Assembly: GCA_947165505.1 (NCBI GenBank)
Contig: CAMVAT010000014.1
Span: 16,210-80,209 of the forward strand
Reading direction: 5' to 3'
From: an uncultured Prevotellaceae bacterium
Lineage (GTDB): Bacteria > Bacteroidota > Bacteroidia > Bacteroidales > Bacteroidaceae
DNA: 64,000 bases
Part shown: piece by piece, positions 16,711 through 25,647 of the stretch
How the letters are laid out: every line of letters starts with the position of its first letter
How positions within the stretch are numbered: position 1 is the first letter of the stretch
The notes under the pieces: model-generated
Database searches by the model: none
Told to the model about the DNA's origin: nothing
The model's input: the letters and a program-made list of their open reading frames with translations, nothing else
Position numbers and translations under genes: made by a program

Positions 16711-17538
16711 ATGACAAGAGAAGAATTGATCAACGAGATATTCTCGAAAAAGAGTTTTTTGTGTGTGGGACTGGATACAGACGTGAAGAAAATCCCTCCC
16801 CATCTGTCAGGCGACGAAGACCCTGTGTATGCGTTCAACCGACAGATTATCGACGCCACCGCCCCTTATTGTGTGGCCTACAAGCCCAACTTGGCTTTTT
16901 ATGAGAGCGGCGGTGTGAAGGGGATGTTGTCGTTTGAGAAAACCATCCAGTACCTGAAGACGAACTATCCGCGTCATTTCATCATCGCCGATGCCAAGCG
17001 CGGCGACATTGGCAACACCTCGACCCTCTATGCACGCACGTTCTTTGAGGAGTATGACGTTGACTCGCTGACCGTAGCCCCCTACATGGGTGAAGACAGC
17101 GTGAAGCCCTTCTTGTCCTATCCCGGCAAATGGGTCATCCTGCTGGCCTTGACCAGCAATCAGGGCTCTTTCGATTTCCAGTTGACCGAGAGCCGCGACG
17201 GCGAGCGATTGTTTGAGAAAGTGCTCCGCGTGTCGCAGCAGTGGGGCGATGCCGACCAGATGATGTATGTTGTGGGTGCCACGCGTGGCGAGAAGTTTCA
17301 AGACATCCGCCGCATAGCGCCGCATCATTTCCTTTTAGTGCCCGGTGTGGGAGCGCAAGGCGGCAGTCTGCAAGACGTATGCCGCTATGGCATGACCCGC
17401 GACTGCGGTTTGTTGGTCAACTCCTCGCGCGGCATCATCTACGCCAGCAGTGGAGAAGACTTTGCCGAGCGTGCAGGCGAGAAGGCACACGAGTTGCAGG
17501 AGCAGATGCGGGCAGAGTTGGAAAGCATCACGAGATAA
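16711..17538 (+). CDS. pyrF: Orotidine 5'-phosphate decarboxylase (long form)
   Basis: Decarboxylates OMP to UMP, the last step of pyrimidine synthesis. 275 residues, the longer subfamily. The Lys-Asp catalytic tetrad is visible in [23 protein letters not shown] at the N-terminus, [13 protein letters not shown] and [12 protein letters not shown] (phosphate binding) and [10 protein letters not shown] at the C-terminus are all typical. The HD hydrolase gene begins 8 bp downstream, suggesting a nucleotide-metabolism operon. Confidence 0.95.
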   Translation: MTREELINEIFSKKSFLCVGLDTDVKKIPPHLSGDEDPVYAFNRQIIDATAPYCVAYKPNLAFYESGGVKGMLSFEKTIQYLKTNYPRHFIIADAKRGDIGNTSTLYARTFFEEYDVDSLTVAPYMGEDSVKPFLSYPGKWVILLALTSNQGSFDFQLTESRDGERLFEKVLRVSQQWGDADQMMYVVGATRGEKFQDIRRIAPHHFLLVPGVGAQGGSLQDVCRYGMTRDCGLLVNSSRGIIYASSGEDFAERAGEKAHELQEQMRAELESITR

Positions 17539-17546
17539 GGCCGGGC

Positions 17547-18767
17547 ATGGTAGATAGCAAGATCATCAACGACCCCGTATTTGGTTTCCTCAAGATACCA
17601 AGAGGCATGCTGCTCGACATCGTGAAGCATCCTCTCATGCAACGCCTGTCGCGTATCAAACAGCTGGGTTTGGCCTCTTTCGTCTATCCCGGCGCACAGC
17701 ACACACGCTTCCAGCACTCCATCGGTGCGCTCCATCTGATGAGCGAGGCCATCGTATCGCTTTCGCAGAAAGGCATCTTCATCTTCGACAGCGAGGCAGA
17801 AGCCGTGCAGGCAGCCATTCTGATGCACGACATCGGCCATGGTCCCTTCTCGCATGTATTGGAGAACACGCTGATTCAAGGCATCTCGCATGAAGAGATA
17901 TCGCTGTTGATGATGGAGCAGATCAACGGCGGCATGAACGGGGCGCTGAATCTGGCTTTGATCATTTTCAAAGACCGTTACCCCAAACGTTTCCTGCATC
18001 AGCTCATCAGCAGCCAGTTGGACATGGACCGTCTGGACTATCTGCGCCGCGACAGTTTCTTCACGGGCGTGACCGAAGGCAATATCGGCAGCGCACGCAT
18101 CATCAAGATGCTGAATGTGGTAGATGACCAGTTGGTGGTGGACCAGAAAGGCATCTATTCGATTGAGAATTACCTGACCTCACGCCGGCTGATGTATTGG
18201 CAGGTGTATCTGCACAAGACGACCGTAGCCTGTGAGAAAGTGCTCGTCAATACACTGAAGCGAGCCAAATACCTGGCCCATCAGGGCGTGGAACTGTTTG
18301 CCCCTCCTGCCCTCCGCTATTTTCTGTATAACGATGTCGATAAGGCATGGTTTCTGGAGCATGAGGAAGCCCTCGGCATCTATAGCCGTCTGGACGACAA
18401 TGACATCTGGAGCGCGGTGAAAGAGTGGACCGACAGCGAAGACCGCATCCTGTCGATCTTGTCGAAGAATCTGGTCAACCGCATCCCCTTCCGCGTAGAA
18501 GTCAGCGACGAGCCCCACCCTGCCGATCATATCGACACCGTGCGCCGGCGTATTATGGAAGCCACGGGGGTGAGCGAGTCGGAGAGTGAGTATCTGATGA
18601 GCCTGAACACCATCCAGAAAGACATGTACGACGTGAACGACGACCATATCAGCATCTTATACAAAGACGGCACCATCAAGGATATCACCGAAGCATCGGA
18701 GATACTGAATGTGGCCCTGCTGTCGAAAAAGGTGCGCAAGTATTTCCTGTGCTATCAACGGGTATGA
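17547..18767 (+). CDS. HD-domain phosphohydrolase (SAMHD1/dGTPase-like)
   Basis: Predicted metal-dependent phosphohydrolase, possibly a dNTPase. 406 residues from the ATG at 17547; the frame stays open far upstream into pyrF, but that part is a shadow. Metal-binding residues appear in FQHSIGALHL (His) and LMHDIGHGPFSHVLE (HD), and further family segments in LISSQLDMDRLDYLRRDSFFTG. KIINDPVFGFLKIP is the usual N-terminus of this family. It lies 8 bp after pyrF. The substrate is not known; SAMHD1-like dNTP hydrolysis is an inference from the fold. Confidence 0.85.
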   Translation: MVDSKIINDPVFGFLKIPRGMLLDIVKHPLMQRLSRIKQLGLASFVYPGAQHTRFQHSIGALHLMSEAIVSLSQKGIFIFDSEAEAVQAAILMHDIGHGPFSHVLENTLIQGISHEEISLLMMEQINGGMNGALNLALIIFKDRYPKRFLHQLISSQLDMDRLDYLRRDSFFTGVTEGNIGSARIIKMLNVVDDQLVVDQKGIYSIENYLTSRRLMYWQVYLHKTTVACEKVLVNTLKRAKYLAHQGVELFAPPALRYFLYNDVDKAWFLEHEEALGIYSRLDDNDIWSAVKEWTDSEDRILSILSKNLVNRIPFRVEVSDEPHPADHIDTVRRRIMEATGVSESESEYLMSLNTIQKDMYDVNDDHISILYKDGTIKDITEASEILNVALLSKKVRKYFLCYQRV

Positions 18768-18785
18768 GGTCGCAGGCTTCCGTCG

Positions 18786-19000
18786 ATTCCGCTCATTTTG
18801 CAGTATATTTATAGAATATACGCTACAATTCGGTCATGCGAAATCAAAAACTTTGTTTTTTTATTTTGCATTCCGCTCATTTTGCAGTATATTTTTAGAA
18901 TATACGCTACAATTCGGTCATGCAAAATCAAAAACTTCATTTTTTATTTTGCATTCCGCTCATTTTGCAGTATATTTGCAAAATTATTATTTAGAAACGG
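18786..19000. repeat. Three tandem ~84-bp promoter-like modules upstream of lpxD
   Basis: Two full units (from 18786 and 18870, period 83-84 bp) and a partial third (from 18953) each start ATTCCGCTCATTTTGCAG. Units 1 and 2 contain the inverted repeat GTATATT-N5-AATATAC (18803-18821 and 18887-18905). In unit 3 this is replaced by TATATTTG, a perfect -7 box. The open frame across the region is a by-product of the repeat and not a gene. Confidence 0.9.
18948..18978 (+). promoter_or_regulatory. Promoter of the lpxD-lpxC/fabZ-lpxA operon
   Basis: TTTG at 18948-18951 and TATATTTG at 18971-18978 are separated by 19 bp, a full match to the Bacteroidetes -33/-7 promoter. It lies 30 bp before lpxD. 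Equivalent positions in the upstream tandem copies end TATATTTA or TATATTTT and lack the final G of the -7 box. Confidence 0.8.
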
Positions 19001-19007
19001 AAAATAA

Positions 19008-20054
19008 ATGGAATTTACTGCGAAACAAATAGCCGAGTTGATAGGCGGCAAGGTAGAAGGTGACGAGAATGCCACCATCAGCACCTTTTCAAAAATAGAA
19101 GAGGGCACGCCCGGTTCTATCACCTTCCTATCCAATCCCAAATATACTCATTACCTCTACACGAGTCATGCCAGCGTCGTGATTGTGAACGAAGACCTGA
19201 CGTTAGAGCAGGCCGTGTCGCCGACCCTGATACGCGTGAAGAACGCCTACGAGAGCGTGGCGAAACTGCTGCAGTTGTACGAGTCGATGAAACCCAAGAA
19301 GAAAGGCATCGACTCACTGGCCTTCATCTCTCCCAAAGCGAAGGTGGGCAACGACTGCTATGTGGGTGCTTTTGCCTATATCGCCGACGGTGCCGTGATA
19401 GGCGACCGCTGTGTGATATACCCCCACGCATATATCGGCGAGGGAGTGACACTGGGCGACGATTGCATCATCTATCCCCATGCCACCATCTATTACGGTT
19501 GCCAGTTGGGCAGCCGAGTGACCCTGCATGGCGGCAGCGTGATCGGAGCCGACGGTTTCGGTTTCGCCCCGGGTGCTGACGGGTATGACAAGATACCTCA
19601 GATAGGCATTGTGAAGATAGAAGACGACGTGGAGATAGGCGCCAACGCCTGTGTGGACCGCTCGACGATGGGCTGCACCATCATTCACAAGGGCGTGAAG
19701 CTGGACAACCTGGTGCAAGTGGCACACAACTGCGAGGTAGGCGAGAACACCGTGATGTCGGCCCAGGTAGGCATTGCCGGTTCCACGAAAATCGGCCAGT
19801 GGTGTATGTTTGGCGGCCAGGTAGGCATCGCCGGCCATATCACCATCGGCGACAAAGTGATATTGGGCGCGCAGTCGGGAGCACCCGGCAGCATCAAGAG
19901 CGACCAGACGCTCATCGGCACCCCGCCCATGCCACAGACGCCCTATTTCAAGTCGCAAGCCATCTTCCGCCGTCTGCCCGACATGTACAAGGAGTTGCAT
20001 GCGCTGCGTCAAGAGCTTGACGACCTGAAGAAGAATTTAACAGTAGAATCTTGA
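19008..20054 (+). CDS. lpxD: UDP-3-O-acylglucosamine N-acyltransferase
   Basis: Third step of lipid A synthesis; adds a 3-hydroxyacyl chain to the 2-amino group. 348 residues: an N-terminal uridine-binding domain (about 1-100), then left-handed beta-helix hexapeptide repeats (about 103-310), and a C-terminal helix ([20 protein letters not shown]). The catalytic His is H240 in [11 protein letters not shown]. It is the first gene of an lpxD, lpxC-fabZ, lpxA, miaA, PBP, helicase run and follows the tandem promoter modules. Confidence 0.97.
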   Translation: MEFTAKQIAELIGGKVEGDENATISTFSKIEEGTPGSITFLSNPKYTHYLYTSHASVVIVNEDLTLEQAVSPTLIRVKNAYESVAKLLQLYESMKPKKKGIDSLAFISPKAKVGNDCYVGAFAYIADGAVIGDRCVIYPHAYIGEGVTLGDDCIIYPHATIYYGCQLGSRVTLHGGSVIGADGFGFAPGADGYDKIPQIGIVKIEDDVEIGANACVDRSTMGCTIIHKGVKLDNLVQVAHNCEVGENTVMSAQVGIAGSTKIGQWCMFGGQVGIAGHITIGDKVILGAQSGAPGSIKSDQTLIGTPPMPQTPYFKSQAIFRRLPDMYKELHALRQELDDLKKNLTVES

Positions 20055-20069
20055 ATTGTGAAAAACGAT

Positions 20070-21455
20070 ATGTTGAAACAAAAAACTTTAAAAGGTAGTT
20101 TTTCCTTGTTTGGCAAGGGATTGCACACAGGATTGAACCTGACGGTGACCTTTAATCCGGCACCTGAGAACACTGGTTATAAGATACAGCGCATTGACTT
20201 AGAGGGCCATCCGATCATCGACGCCATCGCCGAGAAAGTGATTGACACCCAACGAGGTACCGTGCTGGCATCGGGTGATGTACGTGTATCAACGGTGGAG
20301 CATGGACTGGCCGCCCTCTACGCCTTGGGCATCGACAACTGCCTGATACAGGTGAACGGCCCGGAGTTTCCCATTCTCGACGGCAGTTCGGCCATGTATG
20401 TGGAGAAGATACAGCAAGTGGGTATTGAGGAGCAGAACGCCCCGAAGGATTTCTACATCATCCGCAAGAAGATAGAGGTGGTTGACAAGGAGACGGGTTC
20501 AAGCATCACCATCCTGCCCGATGATGATTTCAGCGTGACGGCGATGTGCTCATTTGAATCCAAATTCATCAACAGCCAGTTTGCCACATTGTCTAACATC
20601 AGTGATTTTGCCACTGAGATAGCCCCTGCCCGCACCTTTGTGTTTGTGCGCGACATTCAGCCGCTGCTGAAAGCGAACTTGATCAAGGGTGGCGACATGG
20701 ACAACGCCATCGTCATCTATGAGAAACAGATCACACAAGACCAGCTGGACCAGTTGGCCGACCTGTTGAAGGTGCCCCACATGGATGCCACCAACCTGGG
20801 CTACATCCAGCCCAAGCCGTTGGTGTGGGAGAATGAGTGCACCCGCCACAAGCTGCTCGACATTATCGGCGACATGGCTTTGATAGGCAAGCCCATCAAG
20901 GGTCGCATCATCGCCACGCGCCCCGGTCATACCATCAACAATAAGTTTGCCCGGCTGATGCGTCGTGAGATACGCAAGCATGAAGTGCAAGCCCCCATCT
21001 ACGACCCCAACGAGACCCCGATCATGGACAACATACGCATCCGCGAACTGCTGCCCCACCGCTACCCGATGCAGTTGGTAGATAAGGTGATAGCCTTAGG
21101 TCCGACCAGCATCGTTGGCGTGAAGAACGTGACGAGCAACGAGCCCTTCTTCACGGGTCACTTCCCCCAGGAGCCCGTCATGCCCGGAGTGCTGCTGATA
21201 GAGGCGATGGCACAATGCGGCGGCTTGTTGGTATTGAACACCTTGGACGAACCCGAGCGTTGGTCCACCTACTTCATGAAGATCGACGACGTGAAATTCC
21301 GTCAGAAGGTAGTACCCGGCGACACGCTCCTCTTCCGCGTAGAGCTGCTGCAACCCGTCCGCCACGGAGTCAGTTCGATGAAAGGCTATATGTTCGTAGG
21401 CGACCATGTAGTAGCCGAGGCCACCTTTACCGCCCAGATAGTCAAGAACAAATAA
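20070..21455 (+). CDS. lpxC: Bifunctional LpxC deacetylase / FabZ dehydratase
   Basis: Fusion of UDP-3-O-acyl-GlcNAc deacetylase (about residues 1-310) with 3-hydroxyacyl-ACP dehydratase (about 320-461), as usual in Bacteroidetes. LpxC zinc ligands: H78 in STVEHGLAA, H260 and D264 in RHKLLDIIGD. FabZ active site: H364 in GHFPQEPVMPG and E378 in LLIEAMAQ. An in-frame GTG at 20058 could extend it by four residues, but MLKQKTLKGSFSL fits the family start. It begins 15 bp after lpxD. Confidence 0.96.
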   Translation: MLKQKTLKGSFSLFGKGLHTGLNLTVTFNPAPENTGYKIQRIDLEGHPIIDAIAEKVIDTQRGTVLASGDVRVSTVEHGLAALYALGIDNCLIQVNGPEFPILDGSSAMYVEKIQQVGIEEQNAPKDFYIIRKKIEVVDKETGSSITILPDDDFSVTAMCSFESKFINSQFATLSNISDFATEIAPARTFVFVRDIQPLLKANLIKGGDMDNAIVIYEKQITQDQLDQLADLLKVPHMDATNLGYIQPKPLVWENECTRHKLLDIIGDMALIGKPIKGRIIATRPGHTINNKFARLMRREIRKHEVQAPIYDPNETPIMDNIRIRELLPHRYPMQLVDKVIALGPTSIVGVKNVTSNEPFFTGHFPQEPVMPGVLLIEAMAQCGGLLVLNTLDEPERWSTYFMKIDDVKFRQKVVPGDTLLFRVELLQPVRHGVSSMKGYMFVGDHVVAEATFTAQIVKNK

Positions 21456-21464
21456 CACAACGAT

Positions 21465-22235
21465 ATGAATAGCATCAGTCCCTTAGCATACGTACACCCT
21501 GAAGCGCAACTGGGCGACAACAATGTCATCGGCCCTTTTTGCTATATCGACAAGAACACCGTGATAGGCGACAACAATGTGCTTCAAAACAGCGTCACCA
21601 TCCATGTAGGAGCCCGCATCGGCAATGACAATGAGTTTTTCGCCGGAGCCAGCATCTCGACCAAGCCCCAGGACTTGAAGTTCAAGGGCGAGGAGACCAC
21701 CTGCGTGATAGGCGACCACAACAGCATCCGCGAGAATGTGACCATCTCTCGCGGCACGGCCTCCAAAGGCCAGACGACAGTAGGAAGCCACAACCTTTTG
21801 ATGGAGAACATGCACGTGGCGCACGACTGCGTGCTTGGCAACCATCTGATCATAGGCAACTCGACGAAATTTGCCGGTGAGGTGGTCGTCGATGACTATG
21901 CCATCATCAGCGCCACCTGTCTGATACACCAGTTTTGCCACATCGGCGGTTATGGCATGTTTCAGGGCGGCAGCCGCACGAGCCAGGACATCCCCCCCTA
22001 TATCATGGCGGGCAAGGAGCCCATCCGTTTTGCGGGGGTCAACATCATCGGCCTGCGCCGTCACGGTTTCAGCAATGACTTGATCCACCTGATACATGAA
22101 GCCTACCGCATCTTGTATTCTAAAGGTCTGATGGCAGAAGGCATCGAGGAGATACGCCGTACGCTGCCCGACACGCCCGAACTGCGGTATATCACGACCT
22201 TTGTAGAAAACTCCAAACGCGGCATTATCAGGTAA
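21465..22235 (+). CDS. lpxA: UDP-N-acetylglucosamine acyltransferase
   Basis: First step of lipid A synthesis, transferring a 3-hydroxyacyl chain from ACP to UDP-GlcNAc. 256 residues built from hexapeptide repeats (about 1-190) with a helical C-terminus. Catalytic His H120 lies in VAHDCVLGNH, and HPEAQLGDN, YGMFQGGSRTSQDIPPY and NIIGLRRHGFS are typical. It starts 9 bp after lpxC-fabZ, so one transcript supplies all early lipid A steps. Confidence 0.97.
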   Translation: MNSISPLAYVHPEAQLGDNNVIGPFCYIDKNTVIGDNNVLQNSVTIHVGARIGNDNEFFAGASISTKPQDLKFKGEETTCVIGDHNSIRENVTISRGTASKGQTTVGSHNLLMENMHVAHDCVLGNHLIIGNSTKFAGEVVVDDYAIISATCLIHQFCHIGGYGMFQGGSRTSQDIPPYIMAGKEPIRFAGVNIIGLRRHGFSNDLIHLIHEAYRILYSKGLMAEGIEEIRRTLPDTPELRYITTFVENSKRGIIR

Positions 22236-22242
22236 GGGTTAT

Positions 22243-23172
22243 ATGCAGACGCTGGTAGTAGTGACCGGCCCCACGGGCGTAGGCAAGACGGATACCTGTA
22301 TCCGCCTTGCCACGCATTATGGCGCCCCCATACTCAATGCCGACTCGCGGCAGATATACCGCGGCATGGAGATAGGCACCGCCGCCCCTACCCTGGCACA
22401 ACGTCAGGCAGCGCCCCATCACTTTGTCGGCATGTTGAGCGTTGACTCCTACTACAGCGCCTCACGCTACGAAGAAGACGTGCTTCACCTGCTGTCGCAT
22501 GAGTTGTCTGCCACTCCGTTCGTACTTCTCACTGGCGGCAGCATGATGTATATCGATGCCGTATGCGACGGTATCGACGACATCCCCACCATCGACGACG
22601 ACACCCGCGCGCTGCTCAAGGAGAAGTTAGCCCGCGAAGGCTTAGACCACCTATGCGATGAGCTTCGCCTGCTCGACCCGGCCTATTACCAGATTGTGGA
22701 CCGCAAAAACACCCGTCGTGTGGTACATGCCTTGGAGATATGCTATATGACGGGCCGTCCCTACAGCCAATACCGCACGCGCCAGCCCAAGGCACGCCCC
22801 TTTCGCGTGGTGAAGGTAGGGCTTACCCGTGAGCGCGAGGAGCTGTATGACCGCATCAACCGACGTGTAGATGCCATGATAGCCGCGGGACTGATCGAAG
22901 AGGCGCGCCGTCTGCTCCCCTATCGTGACTGCAACGCCCTCAACACCGTAGGCTACAAAGAGATGTTCATGTATCTCGACGGCACCTACAGTTTGGAAGA
23001 GGCGACCGAGCGCATGAAGGGCAACACCCGCCGCTACTGCCGCAAGCAACTGACCTGGCTGAAGCGCGACGCACGGATACGCTGGTTTCATCCCGATGAC
23101 ATCGATGCAATCATCCACTACATAGATACACAAACACAGAGCCATGAGACTGCTGAAATGGATATGGCATAA
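22243..23172 (+). CDS. miaA: tRNA dimethylallyltransferase
   Basis: Adds dimethylallyl to A37 of tRNAs that read UNN codons. 309 residues. Walker A GPTGVGKT (9-16), NADSRQIYRGMEIGTAAP (substrate loop), LTGGSMMYIDAVCDGID, KNTRRVVHALEI and NTVGYKEMFMYLDG are all present. It lies 7 bp after lpxA, and its last 29 bp overlap the start of the penicillin-binding protein gene. Confidence 0.95.
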   Translation: MQTLVVVTGPTGVGKTDTCIRLATHYGAPILNADSRQIYRGMEIGTAAPTLAQRQAAPHHFVGMLSVDSYYSASRYEEDVLHLLSHELSATPFVLLTGGSMMYIDAVCDGIDDIPTIDDDTRALLKEKLAREGLDHLCDELRLLDPAYYQIVDRKNTRRVVHALEICYMTGRPYSQYRTRQPKARPFRVVKVGLTREREELYDRINRRVDAMIAAGLIEEARRLLPYRDCNALNTVGYKEMFMYLDGTYSLEEATERMKGNTRRYCRKQLTWLKRDARIRWFHPDDIDAIIHYIDTQTQSHETAEMDMA

Positions 23173-25639
23173 GATCTGTGTCTTCGTGACATGGTATCCG
23201 CGACTCTACCGCGGCAGGCGTTGGTATGTGAAGCTGTCCATCGCCATCTGCTCATTTATCTTTTTCGGCATCATCTTTTTAGGGATGGTTGACATCAATT
23301 TTCTGGGTTTGTTTGGTGGTTCGCCCGGTTTCTATTCGATTATGAATCCACCGAGCAACGTAGCATCCGAGATATACAGTGCCGACGAGGAGCTGATTGG
23401 TAAATTTTACAATGAGAACCGCAGTCCTGTCAAATACGAAGATGTCAGTCCTGTATTTTGGAAAGCGCTGATAGACACCGAGGACGAGCGTTTCTTCCAG
23501 CATAACGGAGTCGATTTCCTGGGGTTGCTTGGCGCTGCCAAAGATGCCGTTTTCAGCCATGCCCGTGGAGCCTCGACACTAACCCAGCAGTTGGCCAAGA
23601 ACATGTTTCATGTGCGCACGCAATATTCCACCGGCTTACTGGGCAAGATACCAGGCATGCGCATGTTGATTATCAAGTGCAAGGAGTGGATTATCGGCAC
23701 GAAGTTGGAATTGGTGTATAACAAACAAGAGATTCTGACGATGTATGCCAACACCGTAGATTTCAGTTCCAACGCCTACGGCATCAAGACCGCCTGCAAG
23801 ACTTATTTCGACATCACCCCCAAGGAGCTGACCACCGAGCAGGCTGCCATGCTCGTAGGCATGCTGAAAGGCATCACCTATTATAACCCTGTGACCCATC
23901 CGGAGAACTGTCTTCAGCGGCGCAATGTTGTATTGAACAACATGGTAGAGCACGGCGACCTGACCCGTGCTGAGTGCGATTCGCTGTGTGCCCTCCCCTT
24001 AGGACTGAACTACAAGCCCCAGAGCGCGTTAGACGGCAAGGCCGGATATTTTCGCAGTGCCGTAGCCAATTACCTGTCGTCGTGGTGTCGTGACAACGGA
24101 TACGACCTTTACAACAGCGGTTTGAAAATCTACACCACCCTTGACACGAAGATGCAATCCTACGCCGAACAAGCCGTGATGCTACAGATGCGCACCATCC
24201 AGAAGAACTTTGATGAGCACTGGACAGGCCAGGGCGACCCATGGCGGGATGAGAACGGCAAGGTCATCCCCCGCTTCATTGAGAAGATAGCCGAGAACCT
24301 GCCCGTTTACACCGCACTTGAAGAGCGTTTCGGCGCAGGCAGCGACTCTATCATGCACTACCTGAACAAGCCCCACAAAGTGAAACTGTTCAGTTACAAC
24401 GGTCCGATAGAGCGCAACATCAGCACCATGGACTCCATCCGCTATATGGTGAAGATGATGCACTGCGGCTTTATGGCCATGGAGCCCCAGAGCGGCGAGG
24501 TGAAGGCATGGGTGGGCGATGTGGATTTCAACACATGGAAATATGACAAGGTGACGGCGCACCGCCAACCGGGCTCCACCTTCAAGCTCTTTGTCTATAC
24601 CGAGGCCATGAACCAAGGCATCATCCCCTGCGACAAACGGCGCGACGAACCTGTGACCGTGCCCGTGTATTACCGCAACAATGAGGTAGTAGATTGGAAA
24701 CCCACCAATTCGAGCGGCACTTTCTCGGGCGACTCCATCACGCTGATGATGGCATTCGCCAAGAGTCTTAACTCCGTGGCAGTGCGCCTGAGCGTAGAAG
24801 TGGGCCTGCGCCATATCATCCGCACGGCGCACGACATGGGCATCAAGTCGGAACTGTCTGAACATCCCTCCACCGCCTTGGGTGCCAGCGATGTGACCCT
24901 CTACGAACTGGTCAACGCCTACAGCACCATCGCCAACGGCGGCAAGCGCCCGAAGCCAGTCTTGGTGAAACGCATCCTTGACCGCGACGGCAACGAGATA
25001 TACAACTATGAGAACGACCGTGAGGCTCCTCGTGCCCTCTCGTTCAAAACCGCCTATATGATGCAGCAGATGCTGATGGGCGGTGTGCGTTCGGGCACGT
25101 CGCGCTCGATGAACAATTACGTTGGCAGCTATTTAGACACCGACATCGGAGGCAAGACTGGAACGACGAACAACAACTCTGACGGTTGGTTTGTGGGCGT
25201 GACCCCTCGTCTGGTGTTTGGCGCCTGGGTAGGCGGCGAGTACCGCAGCATTCATTTCCGCACTGGCGCTCTGGGTCAGGGAGCGCGCACGGCGCTGCCC
25301 ATCTGCGGCCGTTTCCTGCAATCAGTGCTCAACGACAAGAAATACGCCAAATACCGTTGCCGCTTTGTCGTCCCCAATGGCGAGAACGTGAATGTGAGCG
25401 ACTACGACTGCTCCCAGCACTACGCCCCCCATTATGAAATGCCCATAGACACATTAGACCATTATTACGATGACGACATGGACGGTTACTACGGCGAGCC
25501 CGTGGTCGATGAGTACGGCAATCCCATCCCCCCGCCCCAGTCGCCTACAGATGAGGGCACCCCGGATGATGAATACGACCATTACAACAACAGCCCGGCC
25601 TATACCCGCCCTGAAGAAGAGATTCATTTCGACTTTTAA
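23144..25639 (+). CDS. Class A penicillin-binding protein (PBP1a-like)
   Basis: Bifunctional peptidoglycan glycosyltransferase/transpeptidase anchored in the inner membrane. 831 residues: short cytoplasmic N-terminus, one membrane segment (about 31-50), GT51 domain with catalytic Glu in DTEDERFFQHNG (E113) and RGASTLTQQLAKNMF, then a transpeptidase domain with S478TFK, S541LN and K671TGT. The C-terminal tail is acidic and Pro-rich. It overlaps miaA by 29 bp. Placement after the lipid A genes suggests coordinated envelope synthesis. Confidence 0.95.
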   Translation: MRLLKWIWHKICVFVTWYPRLYRGRRWYVKLSIAICSFIFFGIIFLGMVDINFLGLFGGSPGFYSIMNPPSNVASEIYSADEELIGKFYNENRSPVKYEDVSPVFWKALIDTEDERFFQHNGVDFLGLLGAAKDAVFSHARGASTLTQQLAKNMFHVRTQYSTGLLGKIPGMRMLIIKCKEWIIGTKLELVYNKQEILTMYANTVDFSSNAYGIKTACKTYFDITPKELTTEQAAMLVGMLKGITYYNPVTHPENCLQRRNVVLNNMVEHGDLTRAECDSLCALPLGLNYKPQSALDGKAGYFRSAVANYLSSWCRDNGYDLYNSGLKIYTTLDTKMQSYAEQAVMLQMRTIQKNFDEHWTGQGDPWRDENGKVIPRFIEKIAENLPVYTALEERFGAGSDSIMHYLNKPHKVKLFSYNGPIERNISTMDSIRYMVKMMHCGFMAMEPQSGEVKAWVGDVDFNTWKYDKVTAHRQPGSTFKLFVYTEAMNQGIIPCDKRRDEPVTVPVYYRNNEVVDWKPTNSSGTFSGDSITLMMAFAKSLNSVAVRLSVEVGLRHIIRTAHDMGIKSELSEHPSTALGASDVTLYELVNAYSTIANGGKRPKPVLVKRILDRDGNEIYNYENDREAPRALSFKTAYMMQQMLMGGVRSGTSRSMNNYVGSYLDTDIGGKTGTTNNNSDGWFVGVTPRLVFGAWVGGEYRSIHFRTGALGQGARTALPICGRFLQSVLNDKKYAKYRCRFVVPNGENVNVSDYDCSQHYAPHYEMPIDTLDHYYDDDMDGYYGEPVVDEYGNPIPPPQSPTDEGTPDDEYDHYNNSPAYTRPEEEIHFDF

Positions 25640-25647
25640 GAGACAGC

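Noticed and set aside
17241..17546. Extended N-terminus of the HD hydrolase within pyrF
   Set aside because: The upstream part is Arg-rich shadow sequence inside pyrF; the family start matches the ATG at 17547.
18709..19032. A frame encoding repeated FRSFCSIF...FGHAKSK segments
   Set aside because: It is a by-product of the 84-bp promoter repeats, which are explained by DNA elements and precede lpxD.
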